NCBI GenBank assembly: GCA_949289845.1
Contig: CASEPN010000004.1
Coordinates: 1 to 64,000, forward strand
Length of the DNA: 64,000 nt
Source: an uncultured Bacillota bacterium
GTDB lineage: Bacteria; Bacillota_I; Bacilli_A; RFN20; CAG-826
Reading direction: 5' to 3'
In this document: positions 1 through 8,672 of the stretch, one piece after another
How positions within the stretch are numbered: position 1 is the stretch's first letter
Layout of the letters: the number at the start of each line of letters is the position of its first letter
Notes under the pieces: generated by a model
What the model saw: the letters and a program-made list of their open reading frames with translations, nothing else
Database searches by the model: none
What the model was told of the DNA's origin: nothing
Position numbers and translations under genes: made by a program

Positions 1-888
<888 letters not shown>

Positions 889-977
889 AACTTATTTCTA
901 AGCCGATCGCTTGCGATCAGGCGCATGGAGAGAGCATGGGAACGTAGCGTTCGGTCTTCAGGGAGCACCGGCAAGCG

Positions 978-1088
978 GTCCGGTGGCTATGGCGCGGTGG
1001 TCATACCCGTTCCCATCCCGAACACGGAAGTCAAGCACCGCAGTGGCGACGATAGCTCCTCCGGAGCGAAAATAGCGCGCCGCCGGGC
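978..1088 (+). rRNA. rrf: 5S ribosomal RNA
   Basis: The conserved blocks GGTGGCTATGGCG and CCCGTTCCCATCCCGAACAC are followed by GGAAGTCAAGC and a GCCGCCGG 3' strand that pairs with the 5' end. The length of about 110 nt is slightly short for a bacterial 5S. It lies about 90 nt after the 23S gene and ends just before an intrinsic terminator, so it closes the rRNA operon. The ends are set by base pairing and may be off by a few bases. Confidence 0.93.
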
Positions 1089-1094
1089 CGCGAG

Positions 1095-1120
1095 GCGTCC
1101 CCGAAAGGGGGCGCTTTTTT
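1095..1120 (+). terminator. rRNA operon terminator
   Basis: An 8-bp stem (GCGTCCCC / GGGGGCGC, one G-T pair) with a GAAA tetraloop is followed by six T residues, directly after the 5S gene. Confidence 0.9.
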
Positions 1121-1133
1121 CGTGCCCCGCCCT

Positions 1134-1139
1134 TATACT
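1134..1139 (+). promoter_or_regulatory. -10 box of a leaderless gene
   Basis: TATACT lies 6 nt before the ATG at 1146, with no Shine-Dalgarno sequence between them. Transcription should begin at or next to the start codon. Confidence 0.55.
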
Positions 1140-1145
1140 CCCCCC

Positions 1146-1550
1146 ATGGCGAAAATGATCGAGCTGCCCCCGTCGCTCCTCCTTGCGAAGCGGGGGCTAA
1201 CCCCCGAGGAAGCCTGGGGCGAGGCGGAGGACCGCCTCCACGAGGCGCTTCCTCTCCTGCTCCTTGATAAAGACGGGCCGACCTACATCGGCTCTCCTTT
1301 CGAGGGTGGCTATCTCGCGGGCTTCCTCATGGACCCTTCTAAGGAAGGGAAGGCCCCCGAGGGCTGGGAGGAGATCGAGTTCGAGGGATGCTCCGGACTC
1401 ATGGAGGAGATCCTGGAAGACCGCGAGACCTCCCTCGCCCACCTCATGGAGGAGGCAAGGATGCTATCTCTCCTCGTCGAGGAGGAGCCTCTCGACCTCG
1501 CCCGGGGCGGGATCCCCTATCTCTTCCTTCCCGCCAGGGAGGCTGGCTAG
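1146..1550 (+). CDS. hypothetical protein (134 aa)
   Basis: I do not recognise this acidic 134-residue protein. It is rich in Glu, Leu and Pro, with no signal peptide or membrane segment, and carries a Gly-rich centre (SPFEGGYLAGFL) and a C-terminal Leu/Glu helix. An in-frame ATG at 1122 would lie on the rRNA terminator, so ATG 1146 is preferred; it is preceded by a -10 box rather than a ribosome binding site. It sits between the rRNA operon and yloU. Codon use matches the neighbours, which supports a real gene. Confidence 0.6.
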   Translation: MAKMIELPPSLLLAKRGLTPEEAWGEAEDRLHEALPLLLLDKDGPTYIGSPFEGGYLAGFLMDPSKEGKAPEGWEEIEFEGCSGLMEEILEDRETSLAHLMEEARMLSLLVEEEPLDLARGGIPYLFLPAREAG

Positions 1551-1606
1551 GCCCGGCTTTCTTCCTCAGGAAGAAAGTGCGATAATGCCGCCGATTTGGA
1601 GATCCT

Positions 1607-1954
1607 ATGGACAAGAAGGACGCTAGGGAACTGGGTCGCGTGACCATCAAGGACGAGGTGATTGCCGAGGCGGCGAAGGAAGCCGCCCTCCTCTCCTATG
1701 GGGTGAAGGCGGTCGTCCCTCCCGGCTCCTCGCTCGGGCTATTTCCCGCCGACGAGAAGAAACCGCCCGTCCGCGTGCGCAAGAGCGCCCAGGGCTACGA
1801 GGTCGACATCTACGTCGTCCTCGCCTACGGGCTCAAGATGACCGAGGTCATCTCGAGCGTCCAGAAGCAGGTGTCCTTCTCCCTCCGCAGGAAGCTCCCG
1901 ATCCACCTTTCGAAAGTGAACGTCTTCGTCGAGGACGTCAAGGAAGTCCACTAG
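1607..1954 (+). CDS. Asp23/Gls24 (YloU) family envelope protein
   Basis: This 115-residue protein belongs to the Asp23/Gls24 (DUF322) family of envelope-associated proteins. The opening LGRVTIKDEVIAEAAKEAAL and the later GVKAVVP and IYVVLAYG segments fit the family, and the length is normal. In Firmicutes the gene usually precedes the DhaL-domain gene yloV/fakA, as here with a 2-nt gap. A GATAAT hexamer lies at 1581 and a GGAG at 1598, 5 nt from the start. The role in cell-envelope homeostasis comes from family knowledge. Confidence 0.88.
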   Translation: MDKKDARELGRVTIKDEVIAEAAKEAALLSYGVKAVVPPGSSLGLFPADEKKPPVRVRKSAQGYEVDIYVVLAYGLKMTEVISSVQKQVSFSLRRKLPIHLSKVNVFVEDVKEVH

Positions 1955-1956
1955 CC

Positions 1957-3642
1957 ATGAAGTCATTGAACGGGCAGGCCCTTAAGAAGCTTCTTATCTC
2001 GGGCGCCAACAACCTATATAACCATTATCCGGAGATCGACCAGCTGAATGTCTTCCCCGTGCCGGACGGGGACACCGGGATGAACATGAACCTCACCCTC
2101 CGAAGCGGGGTGAAGGAGATCGTGAACAAGGGGGACGACTCCGTCGGGACGATCGCCCTCGCCTTCGCCGACGGCGTCTTCGGGGGCGCCCGCGGGAACT
2201 CGGGCTCGATCACGAGCCAGATCTTCCGCGGCTTCGCCGAGTCGCTCCGCGGCAAGAAGGAGGCGAGCGCCCATGACCTCGACCTCGCCTTCCGGAACGG
2301 GAAGGAGGTCGCCTACCGCGTCGTCGACAACCCCGTCGAGGGCACGATCCTCACCGTCATCCGCGAGGGAAGCGACGTCGCCCACGGGAAGACGAGGAAG
2401 GACATCTCGATCGAGGGCTACCTGAAGCTCCTGGTGGAGGCCGCCAGGGTTTCCCTCGAGCACACCCCGGAGCTTCTTCCCGTCCTCAAGGAGGTCGGGG
2501 TCGTCGATAGCGGCGGAGCCGGGCTTCTCGTGATCCTCGAGGGCATGCTTTCCGCGGCGGAAGGCCGCTTCGTCGAGCGGAACGAGGAGGCGCCGAGGCA
2601 AGAGTCCGCCGCCCCCCAGAAAAGCGCCTACGCCGGCGCGATGCTGAGCGAGGAGGAGGAAGGCTACGGCTACTGCACGCAGTTCATGCTGCGCCTGGGG
2701 ACCCCGGAAGAGGGGAAGCGCCCCTTCTTCGAGGAGAAGTTCGCCCGCTTCCTCAAGAGCCACGGGAAGTCGCTCGTCTTCATGAGGAACGGCGACCTCG
2801 TGAAGGTCCATGTCCACACCCTCGCCCCGGGCGAGATGCTGAACTACGCCCAGAACTACGGCGAGTTCGTGACGATCGTCATCGAGAACATGAGCGAGGA
2901 GCACCGCAACATCCAGGAAGGGAAGGCCGCGACGGACTTCAGCGCCGCCGAAAGCGAGGTCGGGGAGCCCGACCATGAGTTCGGCCTCGTCGCCGTCTCC
3001 TCCGGGCCTGGCCTCGACAAGATGTTCCATGACTCCGGGGTCGACGTGATCGTCCCCGGGGGCCAGACGATGAACCCCGCGACGGAGGACTTCCTCCAGG
3101 CGATCAAGCGCACCAGGGCGCGCCAGGTGTTCATCCTTCCGAACAACTCCAACATCGTGATGGCCGCCTCCCAGGCGTGCGACATGCTCGAGGGCGGGCC
3201 CCAGAAGGCCAGGGTCGTCCCGAGCAAGACCATCCTCCAGGGCCTCGTCGCCTGCTCCATGTACCAGAAGGAGGGGGACGGGGAGGACATCTACGAGAAC
3301 ATGCGGAGCGTCCTCAAGGAGATCCGTTCCGGCTCCGTGACCTTCGCGATCAAGGACGCGGACATCCAGGGCGTCCACGTGACGAAGGACTACTACCTCG
3401 CGATGAAGGACGACAAGACGATCGTGAGCTGCCTCAAGGACAAGGGGGAGGCGCTCCTGGCGCTCGCCGAGTCCCTGGTCGACGAGGACTCCTGCTCCCT
3501 CACCCTCATCTACGGGGAGGACGTGAAGGAGGAGGAGGCGGAAGCCCTTGGGAAGCTCCTCGAGGAACGCTTCCCAGACGTCGAGCTGAACGTCCATCCG
3601 GGCGGGCAGCCGATCTACAGCTTCCTCATCGGCGTCCAGTAG
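1957..3642 (+). CDS. fakA: Fatty acid kinase catalytic subunit (DhaL domain)
   Basis: FakA (YloV) phosphorylates fatty acids presented by a FakB protein; the acyl-phosphate then enters phospholipid synthesis, where PlsX acts. The N-terminal DhaL kinase domain (about residues 1-200) shows the metal/ATP motif NVFPVPDGDTGMNMNLTL at about 30-47, the Gly-rich GVFGGARGNSG, and NPVEGTILTVIREG. The remaining ~300 residues match the DegV-like C-terminal region of this family. The length of 561 aa is typical. It is coupled to yloU, and plsX is two genes downstream. No fakB gene is in the window. Confidence 0.9.
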   Translation: MKSLNGQALKKLLISGANNLYNHYPEIDQLNVFPVPDGDTGMNMNLTLRSGVKEIVNKGDDSVGTIALAFADGVFGGARGNSGSITSQIFRGFAESLRGKKEASAHDLDLAFRNGKEVAYRVVDNPVEGTILTVIREGSDVAHGKTRKDISIEGYLKLLVEAARVSLEHTPELLPVLKEVGVVDSGGAGLLVILEGMLSAAEGRFVERNEEAPRQESAAPQKSAYAGAMLSEEEEGYGYCTQFMLRLGTPEEGKRPFFEEKFARFLKSHGKSLVFMRNGDLVKVHVHTLAPGEMLNYAQNYGEFVTIVIENMSEEHRNIQEGKAATDFSAAESEVGEPDHEFGLVAVSSGPGLDKMFHDSGVDVIVPGGQTMNPATEDFLQAIKRTRARQVFILPNNSNIVMAASQACDMLEGGPQKARVVPSKTILQGLVACSMYQKEGDGEDIYENMRSVLKEIRSGSVTFAIKDADIQGVHVTKDYYLAMKDDKTIVSCLKDKGEALLALAESLVDEDSCSLTLIYGEDVKEEEAEALGKLLEERFPDVELNVHPGGQPIYSFLIGVQ

Positions 3643-3643
3643 G

Positions 3644-3671
3644 AAGGAGGGGCCTCGGCCTCTCCTTTTTC
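3644..3671 (+). terminator. terminator after fakA
   Basis: AAGGAGGGGC-CTCG-GCCTCTCCTT forms a 10-bp stem with a 4-nt loop followed by T residues. It begins at the fakA stop codon and ends just before the recG -10 box. Confidence 0.75.
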
Positions 3672-3674
3672 TTC

Positions 3675-3680
3675 TATAGT
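3675..3680 (+). promoter_or_regulatory. -10 box of leaderless recG
   Basis: TATAGT is followed by six bases (TTCCCC) and then the recG ATG. There is no Shine-Dalgarno sequence and no clear -35 box. Confidence 0.6.
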
Positions 3681-3686
3681 TTCCCC

Positions 3687-5657
3687 ATGAAGGAGCCATC
3701 CCTCAGCGCCTCGCTCCGGAACGCGGGCTTCCGGACCCCTTTGGACGTCCTGGAGCACCTCCCTGTTCGCTACGAGGACCTGGCCCTCACGAAGGCGCAT
3801 GAGCCGAAGGACGGGGAGAGGGTGGTCTGCCTCGGGCATGCGATCCCCGGGTCCTTCCGTCTCACGCGGTTCCTGAGGAGATGCCTCGTGAGCTTCCGCT
3901 TCGAGACGAAGGGAGGGAGGACCCTCCTCGTAGAGGCTTGGAACCGCGAGTACTTGATGCGGGACAAGTCGTTCTCCACGCGGGAGCTCCTCCTCGTGCT
4001 GAAGCGCGAGGAACGGAGGAGGAGCTACTCCTTCCTGTCCGCCCACCGTCCGGAGGAAGGAGGGAGGCTCGTCCCCGTCTACCGCCTTCCGGAAGGGCTC
4101 TCCCAGGGCTCGTTCCGGACGCAGCTCCTCCGCCAGGAGGAGAAGCTAAGGGGCAAGGTGGAGGACATCGTCCCGGAGCATCTCCGGGCGCGCTACAGGC
4201 TGCTCCGGAGGGAGGAGGCGCTCCATAAGGCCCACTTTCCGAGCTCCTACGAGGAGGCGAAGGAAGCGCTCAGGACATTGAAGTATGAGGAAGCCCTCCT
4301 ATACGAGCTGAGGAACCTCCTCGCAAGGAAGCGCCACCGGGGCGAGGGGCGGGAGAGCCGCCGCAAGGTGGATAAAGAGAAGGTCCTTTCGTTCGTCTCC
4401 TCCCTTCCCTACCCCCTCCTCGAGGACCAGCGGAAGGCCCTCGAGGAGATCCTTTCCGACATGGACGGGAAGGGGGCGATGTACCGCCTCCTCCAGGGGG
4501 ACGTGGGGACGGGGAAGACCCTGGTCGCGGCCCTTGCCGCCTACGCGAACGGCACTAGGGGCGGGCAGACCGCCCTCATGGCGCCCACCGAAACCCTGGC
4601 AAGGCAGCACTACCTCACCCTCTCAAGGCTCTTCGAGGGCACTTCCTTCCGGGTCGCCCTTTTGACGGGCGGGACCCCGGGGGAGGAAAGGCCGGCGATC
4701 CTCCAGGACCTTCGGGACGGGGACATCGACCTCCTCGTGGGGACGCACGCCCTTTTCGCCAAGAGCGTGGATTACTTGAACCTCAGCCTCGTCATCATCG
4801 ACGAGCAGCATAAGTTCGGCGTGGCCCAGAGGACCTCGCTTTTGGGGAAGGGGGAGGGGGCCGACCTCCTCCTCATGAGCGCGACCCCGATTCCGAGGAC
4901 CCTCGCCCTCACCCTCTTCGGGGACATGGACGTCAGCACCCTCCGGGAGTTTCCCAAGGGCAGGAGGAAGGTGGAGACCAAGTGGTGCGCCCCTGACGAC
5001 CCGGAGGTCCTCCAGGCGGTGCTGGACACCCTCGACGAGGGGAGGGAATGCTTCGTCGTCCTTCCCCATATCGAGGGTGAGGACACCCTCAAAAGCGCCC
5101 GGAAGGCCTTCGATAGCTTCGCGAGGCTCTTCCCGGGGAAGTGCGTCCTCCTCCACGGGAAGATGGGGCGGGAGGAGCAGATGGAAAGCGAGCGGCTGTT
5201 CCGCGCGAAGGAACGCCCGATCCTCGTGGCGACGAGCATGGTGGAGGTCGGGATCGACGTCCCGGAGGCCGGGCTTCTCATCCTTTACGAGGCCGGGAGC
5301 TTCTCCTTGAGCGCTGCCCACCAGCTCCGGGGAAGGATCGGGCGGGATGGGAGGAAATCCCTCTGCCTCCTCGTCGACGAGAGGGGCCCCAGGGAAAGCG
5401 AGAGGATCAAGACCCTCCTCAATACGGAGGACGGCTTCCTCATCGCCGAGAAGGACCTCGCCCTCCGTGGTCCCGGGGAAGTCGCCGGCACGAGGCAGAG
5501 CGGACTCCCGGACTTCCGCCTCTTGAACGCGGTGGACGACTTCCGCATCTTCGAGTGCGCCCTCCATGACGCGGAAGCCCTTCTCGAGGACCCCTCAAGG
5601 AAGGGGGAGAGGGCGATCGCCCTCGCCGAGGAAGGGGAGGAAGTGAGCCGGGGCTAA
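3687..5657 (+). CDS. recG: ATP-dependent DNA helicase RecG
   Basis: RecG remodels stalled replication forks and Holliday junctions. The 656-residue protein has an N-terminal wedge/OB part (to about 230) and two helicase domains: Walker A GDVGTGKT near 271, DEQH box near 372, and the SATPIPRTLALTLFGDMD block that is diagnostic of RecG. The C-terminal part carries TSMVEVGIDVPEA and QLRGRIGRDG. The frame stays open upstream inside fakA, but ATG 3687 gives the family length and follows a TATAGT box by 6 nt. It is slightly shorter than the usual ~680 aa because the N-terminus is compact. Confidence 0.95.
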   Translation: MKEPSLSASLRNAGFRTPLDVLEHLPVRYEDLALTKAHEPKDGERVVCLGHAIPGSFRLTRFLRRCLVSFRFETKGGRTLLVEAWNREYLMRDKSFSTRELLLVLKREERRRSYSFLSAHRPEEGGRLVPVYRLPEGLSQGSFRTQLLRQEEKLRGKVEDIVPEHLRARYRLLRREEALHKAHFPSSYEEAKEALRTLKYEEALLYELRNLLARKRHRGEGRESRRKVDKEKVLSFVSSLPYPLLEDQRKALEEILSDMDGKGAMYRLLQGDVGTGKTLVAALAAYANGTRGGQTALMAPTETLARQHYLTLSRLFEGTSFRVALLTGGTPGEERPAILQDLRDGDIDLLVGTHALFAKSVDYLNLSLVIIDEQHKFGVAQRTSLLGKGEGADLLLMSATPIPRTLALTLFGDMDVSTLREFPKGRRKVETKWCAPDDPEVLQAVLDTLDEGRECFVVLPHIEGEDTLKSARKAFDSFARLFPGKCVLLHGKMGREEQMESERLFRAKERPILVATSMVEVGIDVPEAGLLILYEAGSFSLSAAHQLRGRIGRDGRKSLCLLVDERGPRESERIKTLLNTEDGFLIAEKDLALRGPGEVAGTRQSGLPDFRLLNAVDDFRIFECALHDAEALLEDPSRKGERAIALAEEGEEVSRG

Positions 5658-5687
5658 GGCGCCCAGGAAAGGAAGGGGGAAACCCGC

Positions 5688-5693
5688 TATAAT
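5688..5693 (+). promoter_or_regulatory. -10 box of leaderless plsX
   Basis: A perfect TATAAT is followed by 7 nt (CCGGGCT) and the plsX ATG. There is no Shine-Dalgarno sequence. Confidence 0.65.
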
Positions 5694-5700
5694 CCGGGCT

Positions 5701-6687
5701 ATGGAAAAACTAGCGATCGCCGTGGACATGATGGGCTCCGACAAGGGCCCCGGGATGGCCCTTGAGGCCGTCCGTTCCTTTCATGAGAAGAATCCTGGAG
5801 TCCTCCTTTATCTCGTAGGAAGGAAGGAGGAGCTCGGGGACGTCTCCTCGCTCGGGGAGCTCGTGGAAGCGCCCGACGTCCTTCCGATGACCGCGGGGGC
5901 GCTCGACGTCATCCGCGCGAAAGGAAGCTCGATCTACAAGGCCTCCTCCCTCGTGAGGGAGGGGAAGTGCTCGGCGGTCGTCTCCGCGGGCGGGACCGGG
6001 GCCTTCCTCTCGAGCGCCGCCCTCATCCTCGGGAAGGCGGAAGGCGTGCTCCGGCCCGCGCTGGCCGCCTCGCTCCCGAACTTCCGGACCGGGGGGCATA
6101 CGATCCTCCTCGACTGCGGCGCAAGCAACGAGAACTCCGGGGAGGAGCTCATGCAGTTCGCCCTCATGGGCGCCCTCTACCAAAGGATCGTCTACGGGGT
6201 CGATAAGCCCAAGGTGGCGCTCCTTTCCAACGGTGCGGAGGAAGGGAAGGGCTCGCCCGAAGGGAAGGAAGCCTATCGCCTCCTGAAGGAAAATCCGAAG
6301 GAAGAGTACGAGTTCATCGGGAATGTCGAGGGCAAGGACGTCCTCGAGGGCCCGATGGAGGTGCTCGTGACCGACGGATATAGCGGGAACGTCCTCATGA
6401 AGGGCGTCGAAGGGGCCGCGAAGGCGATGGGCCACCTCCTAAAGAAGGCCTTCATGACGAATATCTCCACGAAACTTGGATATCTTTTGGCAAAAAAGGG
6501 AATGGCCGGCCTCAAGGAAAGCCTCGACCCCTCCTCGATCGGCGGGGCGATGCTCCTGGGCGTAAAGGGCGTGGCGGTGAAGGCCCACGGGGCGAGCGAC
6601 CCCAAGGGCTTCCTGAGCGCGCTTTCCCTGGCTTCCCGTATGGCGAAGGGGGATATGGCCGCGGAGCTCGCGCGCCTTCTTTCGTGA
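5701..6687 (+). CDS. plsX: Phosphate acyltransferase PlsX
   Basis: PlsX makes acyl-phosphate from acyl-ACP for phosphatidic acid synthesis at the membrane. The start IAVDMMGSDKGP and the later GGTGAFLSSAALILG, LLDCGASNE and DGYSGNVLMKGVEG are characteristic, and 328 aa is normal. Its own -10 box lies 7 nt upstream. In many relatives acpP sits between plsX and rnc; here acpP is absent and rnc overlaps plsX by 4 nt (GTGA), suggesting translational coupling. Confidence 0.95.
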   Translation: MEKLAIAVDMMGSDKGPGMALEAVRSFHEKNPGVLLYLVGRKEELGDVSSLGELVEAPDVLPMTAGALDVIRAKGSSIYKASSLVREGKCSAVVSAGGTGAFLSSAALILGKAEGVLRPALAASLPNFRTGGHTILLDCGASNENSGEELMQFALMGALYQRIVYGVDKPKVALLSNGAEEGKGSPEGKEAYRLLKENPKEEYEFIGNVEGKDVLEGPMEVLVTDGYSGNVLMKGVEGAAKAMGHLLKKAFMTNISTKLGYLLAKKGMAGLKESLDPSSIGGAMLLGVKGVAVKAHGASDPKGFLSALSLASRMAKGDMAAELARLLS

Positions 6688-7400
6688 GGATGGGCAGGGA
6701 AAGGATCCTGGAGCGCCTCCAGGCCCTCGGGGTTTACCCCCGCGAGGAGAACGTCCCACTCTACGAGCTCGCCTTCACCCATAGCTCGGTGAACGGGAAC
6801 GCGGGGACTCGCCACAAGGACTACGAGCGACTCGAGTTCCTCGGGGACGCCCTGATGGGTTTCCTCGTCGGGGAGCTTTGCTACGAGCTCCACCCGGAGC
6901 TCCAGCAGGGAGGGCTGACCGCCCTCCGCGCGCATTTCATCCGGACGGAAGGGGAGGCTTCCCTTGCAAGGAAGCTTGGCTTCGGCCCCCTCGTCCTCGT
7001 CGGGAGCAGCTTCCAGGGGGACCCTGAAAAGAACGATTCCCTCATGGAAGACGTCCTCGAGAGCTTCCTCGGCGCGCTTCTTTTGGACCAGGGTCTCCCC
7101 TTCGCCCGCTCCTTCGTACGGAACATCCTCGAGGAGGAGGTGACCTCCACCGTCCTACCCTCTACGGAGAACCCCAAGAGCGAGCTCCAGGAGGTCATCC
7201 AGGCCGACCATAGGGAGTCGGTGACCTACCGCCTCATCTCGGAGAAGGGGCCCGCCCACGAGAAGACCTTCGTCGTCGGGGTCTACTTCGAGGACCAGGA
7301 GCTGGCCCGCGGGACGGGAAGAAGCAAGAAAGAGGCCGAGACCATGGCGGCCCGTCTCGCCCTCGAGAAGCTCGCCGACCGCGAGGAGGAGGGCGCCTGA
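6684..7400 (+). CDS. rnc: Ribonuclease III
   Basis: RNase III cleaves double-stranded RNA in rRNA precursors and mRNAs. The N-terminal catalytic domain has YERLEFLGDALMGFLVGE (family: ERLEFLGDAVL) and the second metal-site block DVLESFLGALLLDQG. A C-terminal dsRBD runs from about 155, with NPKSELQEVIQ and KKEAETMAARLALEKL. The start is either GTG 6684, overlapping the plsX stop, or ATG 6690; both are plausible and differ by two residues. The family gene smc, often next, is missing: ftsY follows directly with a 1-nt overlap. Confidence 0.93.
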   Translation: MRMGRERILERLQALGVYPREENVPLYELAFTHSSVNGNAGTRHKDYERLEFLGDALMGFLVGELCYELHPELQQGGLTALRAHFIRTEGEASLARKLGFGPLVLVGSSFQGDPEKNDSLMEDVLESFLGALLLDQGLPFARSFVRNILEEEVTSTVLPSTENPKSELQEVIQADHRESVTYRLISEKGPAHEKTFVVGVYFEDQELARGTGRSKKEAETMAARLALEKLADREEEGA

Positions 7401-8377
7401 TGGGCCTTTTCTCCTTCCTCCGCGAGAAGTTCTCGAAGAAGCCCCGGGACGAGCGGCAGGATAGCTACGAGAAGGGACTCAGGAAAAGCAGGGCCGCCTT
7501 CGCCGACCGGCTGAAGGAGCTTTCGAAGCGCTACGGGAAGGCCAGCGGGGCCTATTTCGAAGAGCTGGAGGAGATCCTCATCGAGGCCGACGTCGGGGTT
7601 TCGCTCACCCTCCGCCTCGTCCAAGGCCTCATGGAGAAGGCCAGGAAGGAAGGGATCGAGGACACGACAAGGCTCAACGAGGAGCTCGTCGACCTCATGT
7701 TCCTTGGCTACGTGGGCGAGGGGAAGATCGAGAACGAGATCCATTTCGCCCCCGAGGGACCGACCGTCCTCCTCATGACCGGGGTGAACGGGGTGGGCAA
7801 GACCACGACGATCGCCAAGCTCGCGCTCCGCTACCAAGGGATGGGAAAGAAGGTGATGCTCGTCGCCGGGGACACCTTCCGCGCCGGGGCGAGGGAGCAG
7901 CTTTCCATCTGGGCCGAGCGTCTTTCCTGCCCGATCGTCCTCGGAAAGGAAGGGGCCGACCCCGCCTCGCTTTGCTACGAAGGGGCGGAACGGGCCCTGA
8001 AGGAGGGGATCGACCTTCTCATCGTCGACACCGCCGGACGCCTCCAGACGAAGCAGAACCTCATGGCGGAGCTTTCGAAGATGCGGAAGGTGCTCGGGAA
8101 GATCATCCCGGGCGCGCCCCACGAGACTTTCCTCGTGATCGACGCGACGACAGGGCAGAACGGGGTCAGCCAGGCGAAAGCCTTCGAGGAGGCGACCCCG
8201 CTGACTGGAATCGTGATAACCAAGATGGACGGGACGAGCAAGGGCGGGATCATCCTCTCGATCCGTGACGAAATCGGCGTGCCCGTCCGCTTCATCGGCC
8301 TTGGGGAAAGGATGGAGGACCTCCGGGAGTTCGACCTCGAGGAGTATCTGCATGCGCTCCTCCTTGCCCATGAGTGA
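7400..8377 (+). CDS. ftsY: Signal recognition particle receptor FtsY
   Basis: FtsY is the SRP receptor GTPase that docks ribosome-nascent chain-SRP complexes at the membrane. The 325-residue protein has a short charged N-terminus, a four-helix N domain and the G domain: GVNGVGKTTTIAKLA (G1), DTFRAGAREQL, DTAGRLQTKQNLM (G3), TKMDGTSKGG (G4) and GLGERMEDLREFD (G5). The long acidic A domain of E. coli FtsY is absent, as usual in Firmicutes. It lies in an rnc-ftsY-ylxM-ffh operon with overlapping ends. Confidence 0.96.
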   Translation: MGLFSFLREKFSKKPRDERQDSYEKGLRKSRAAFADRLKELSKRYGKASGAYFEELEEILIEADVGVSLTLRLVQGLMEKARKEGIEDTTRLNEELVDLMFLGYVGEGKIENEIHFAPEGPTVLLMTGVNGVGKTTTIAKLALRYQGMGKKVMLVAGDTFRAGAREQLSIWAERLSCPIVLGKEGADPASLCYEGAERALKEGIDLLIVDTAGRLQTKQNLMAELSKMRKVLGKIIPGAPHETFLVIDATTGQNGVSQAKAFEEATPLTGIVITKMDGTSKGGIILSIRDEIGVPVRFIGLGERMEDLREFDLEEYLHALLLAHE

Positions 8378-8672
8378 GCTTGAGCGGAGGGTCCGTTTGG
8401 TCCGTCTTTACGACCTATACGGGCCTCTTCTCTCCCCGGCGCAGAGGAAGGCCTTCGAGAGCCGCTACCTGGAGGACCTATCCCTTGGGGAGATGGCAGA
8501 AGAGGAAGGCGTCTCGCGCGCAGGTATCCAGGACGCGGTGAAAAAAGCCGAAAGAAAACTTGAGGAATGCGAGGATAAGCTCGGATTCCTCGGACGGGTG
8601 GAGAAAGTCCTCGGGCTTCTCGAGGAAGGCAAGGAAGAGGAAGCGAAGGAGGTGCTTAGGGATGGCATTTGA
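8370..8672 (+). CDS. ylxM: YlxM family SRP-associated DNA-binding-like protein
   Basis: YlxM/p13 is a small helix-turn-helix protein that sits between ftsY and ffh in Firmicutes and has been linked to SRP function. The 100-residue product shows the sigma-70 region 4-like pattern LYDLYGPLLSPAQRKAFESR, then YLEDLSLGEMAEEEGVSRAG, then IQDAVKKAERKLEE. ATG 8370 lies in ATGAGTGA and overlaps the ftsY stop by 8 nt; an upstream extension in ftsY is not meaningful. The protein overlaps the ffh start by 11 nt, so the trio is probably translationally coupled. Confidence 0.9.
   Translation: MSELERRVRLVRLYDLYGPLLSPAQRKAFESRYLEDLSLGEMAEEEGVSRAGIQDAVKKAERKLEECEDKLGFLGRVEKVLGLLEEGKEEEAKEVLRDGI

Noticed and set aside
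2014-3699. 561-codon antisense frame opposite fakA
   Set aside because: High GC with few stop trinucleotides makes long antisense frames common. Its composition (Asp/Val/Leu/Gly/Arg) is that of a shadow and there is no start signal.
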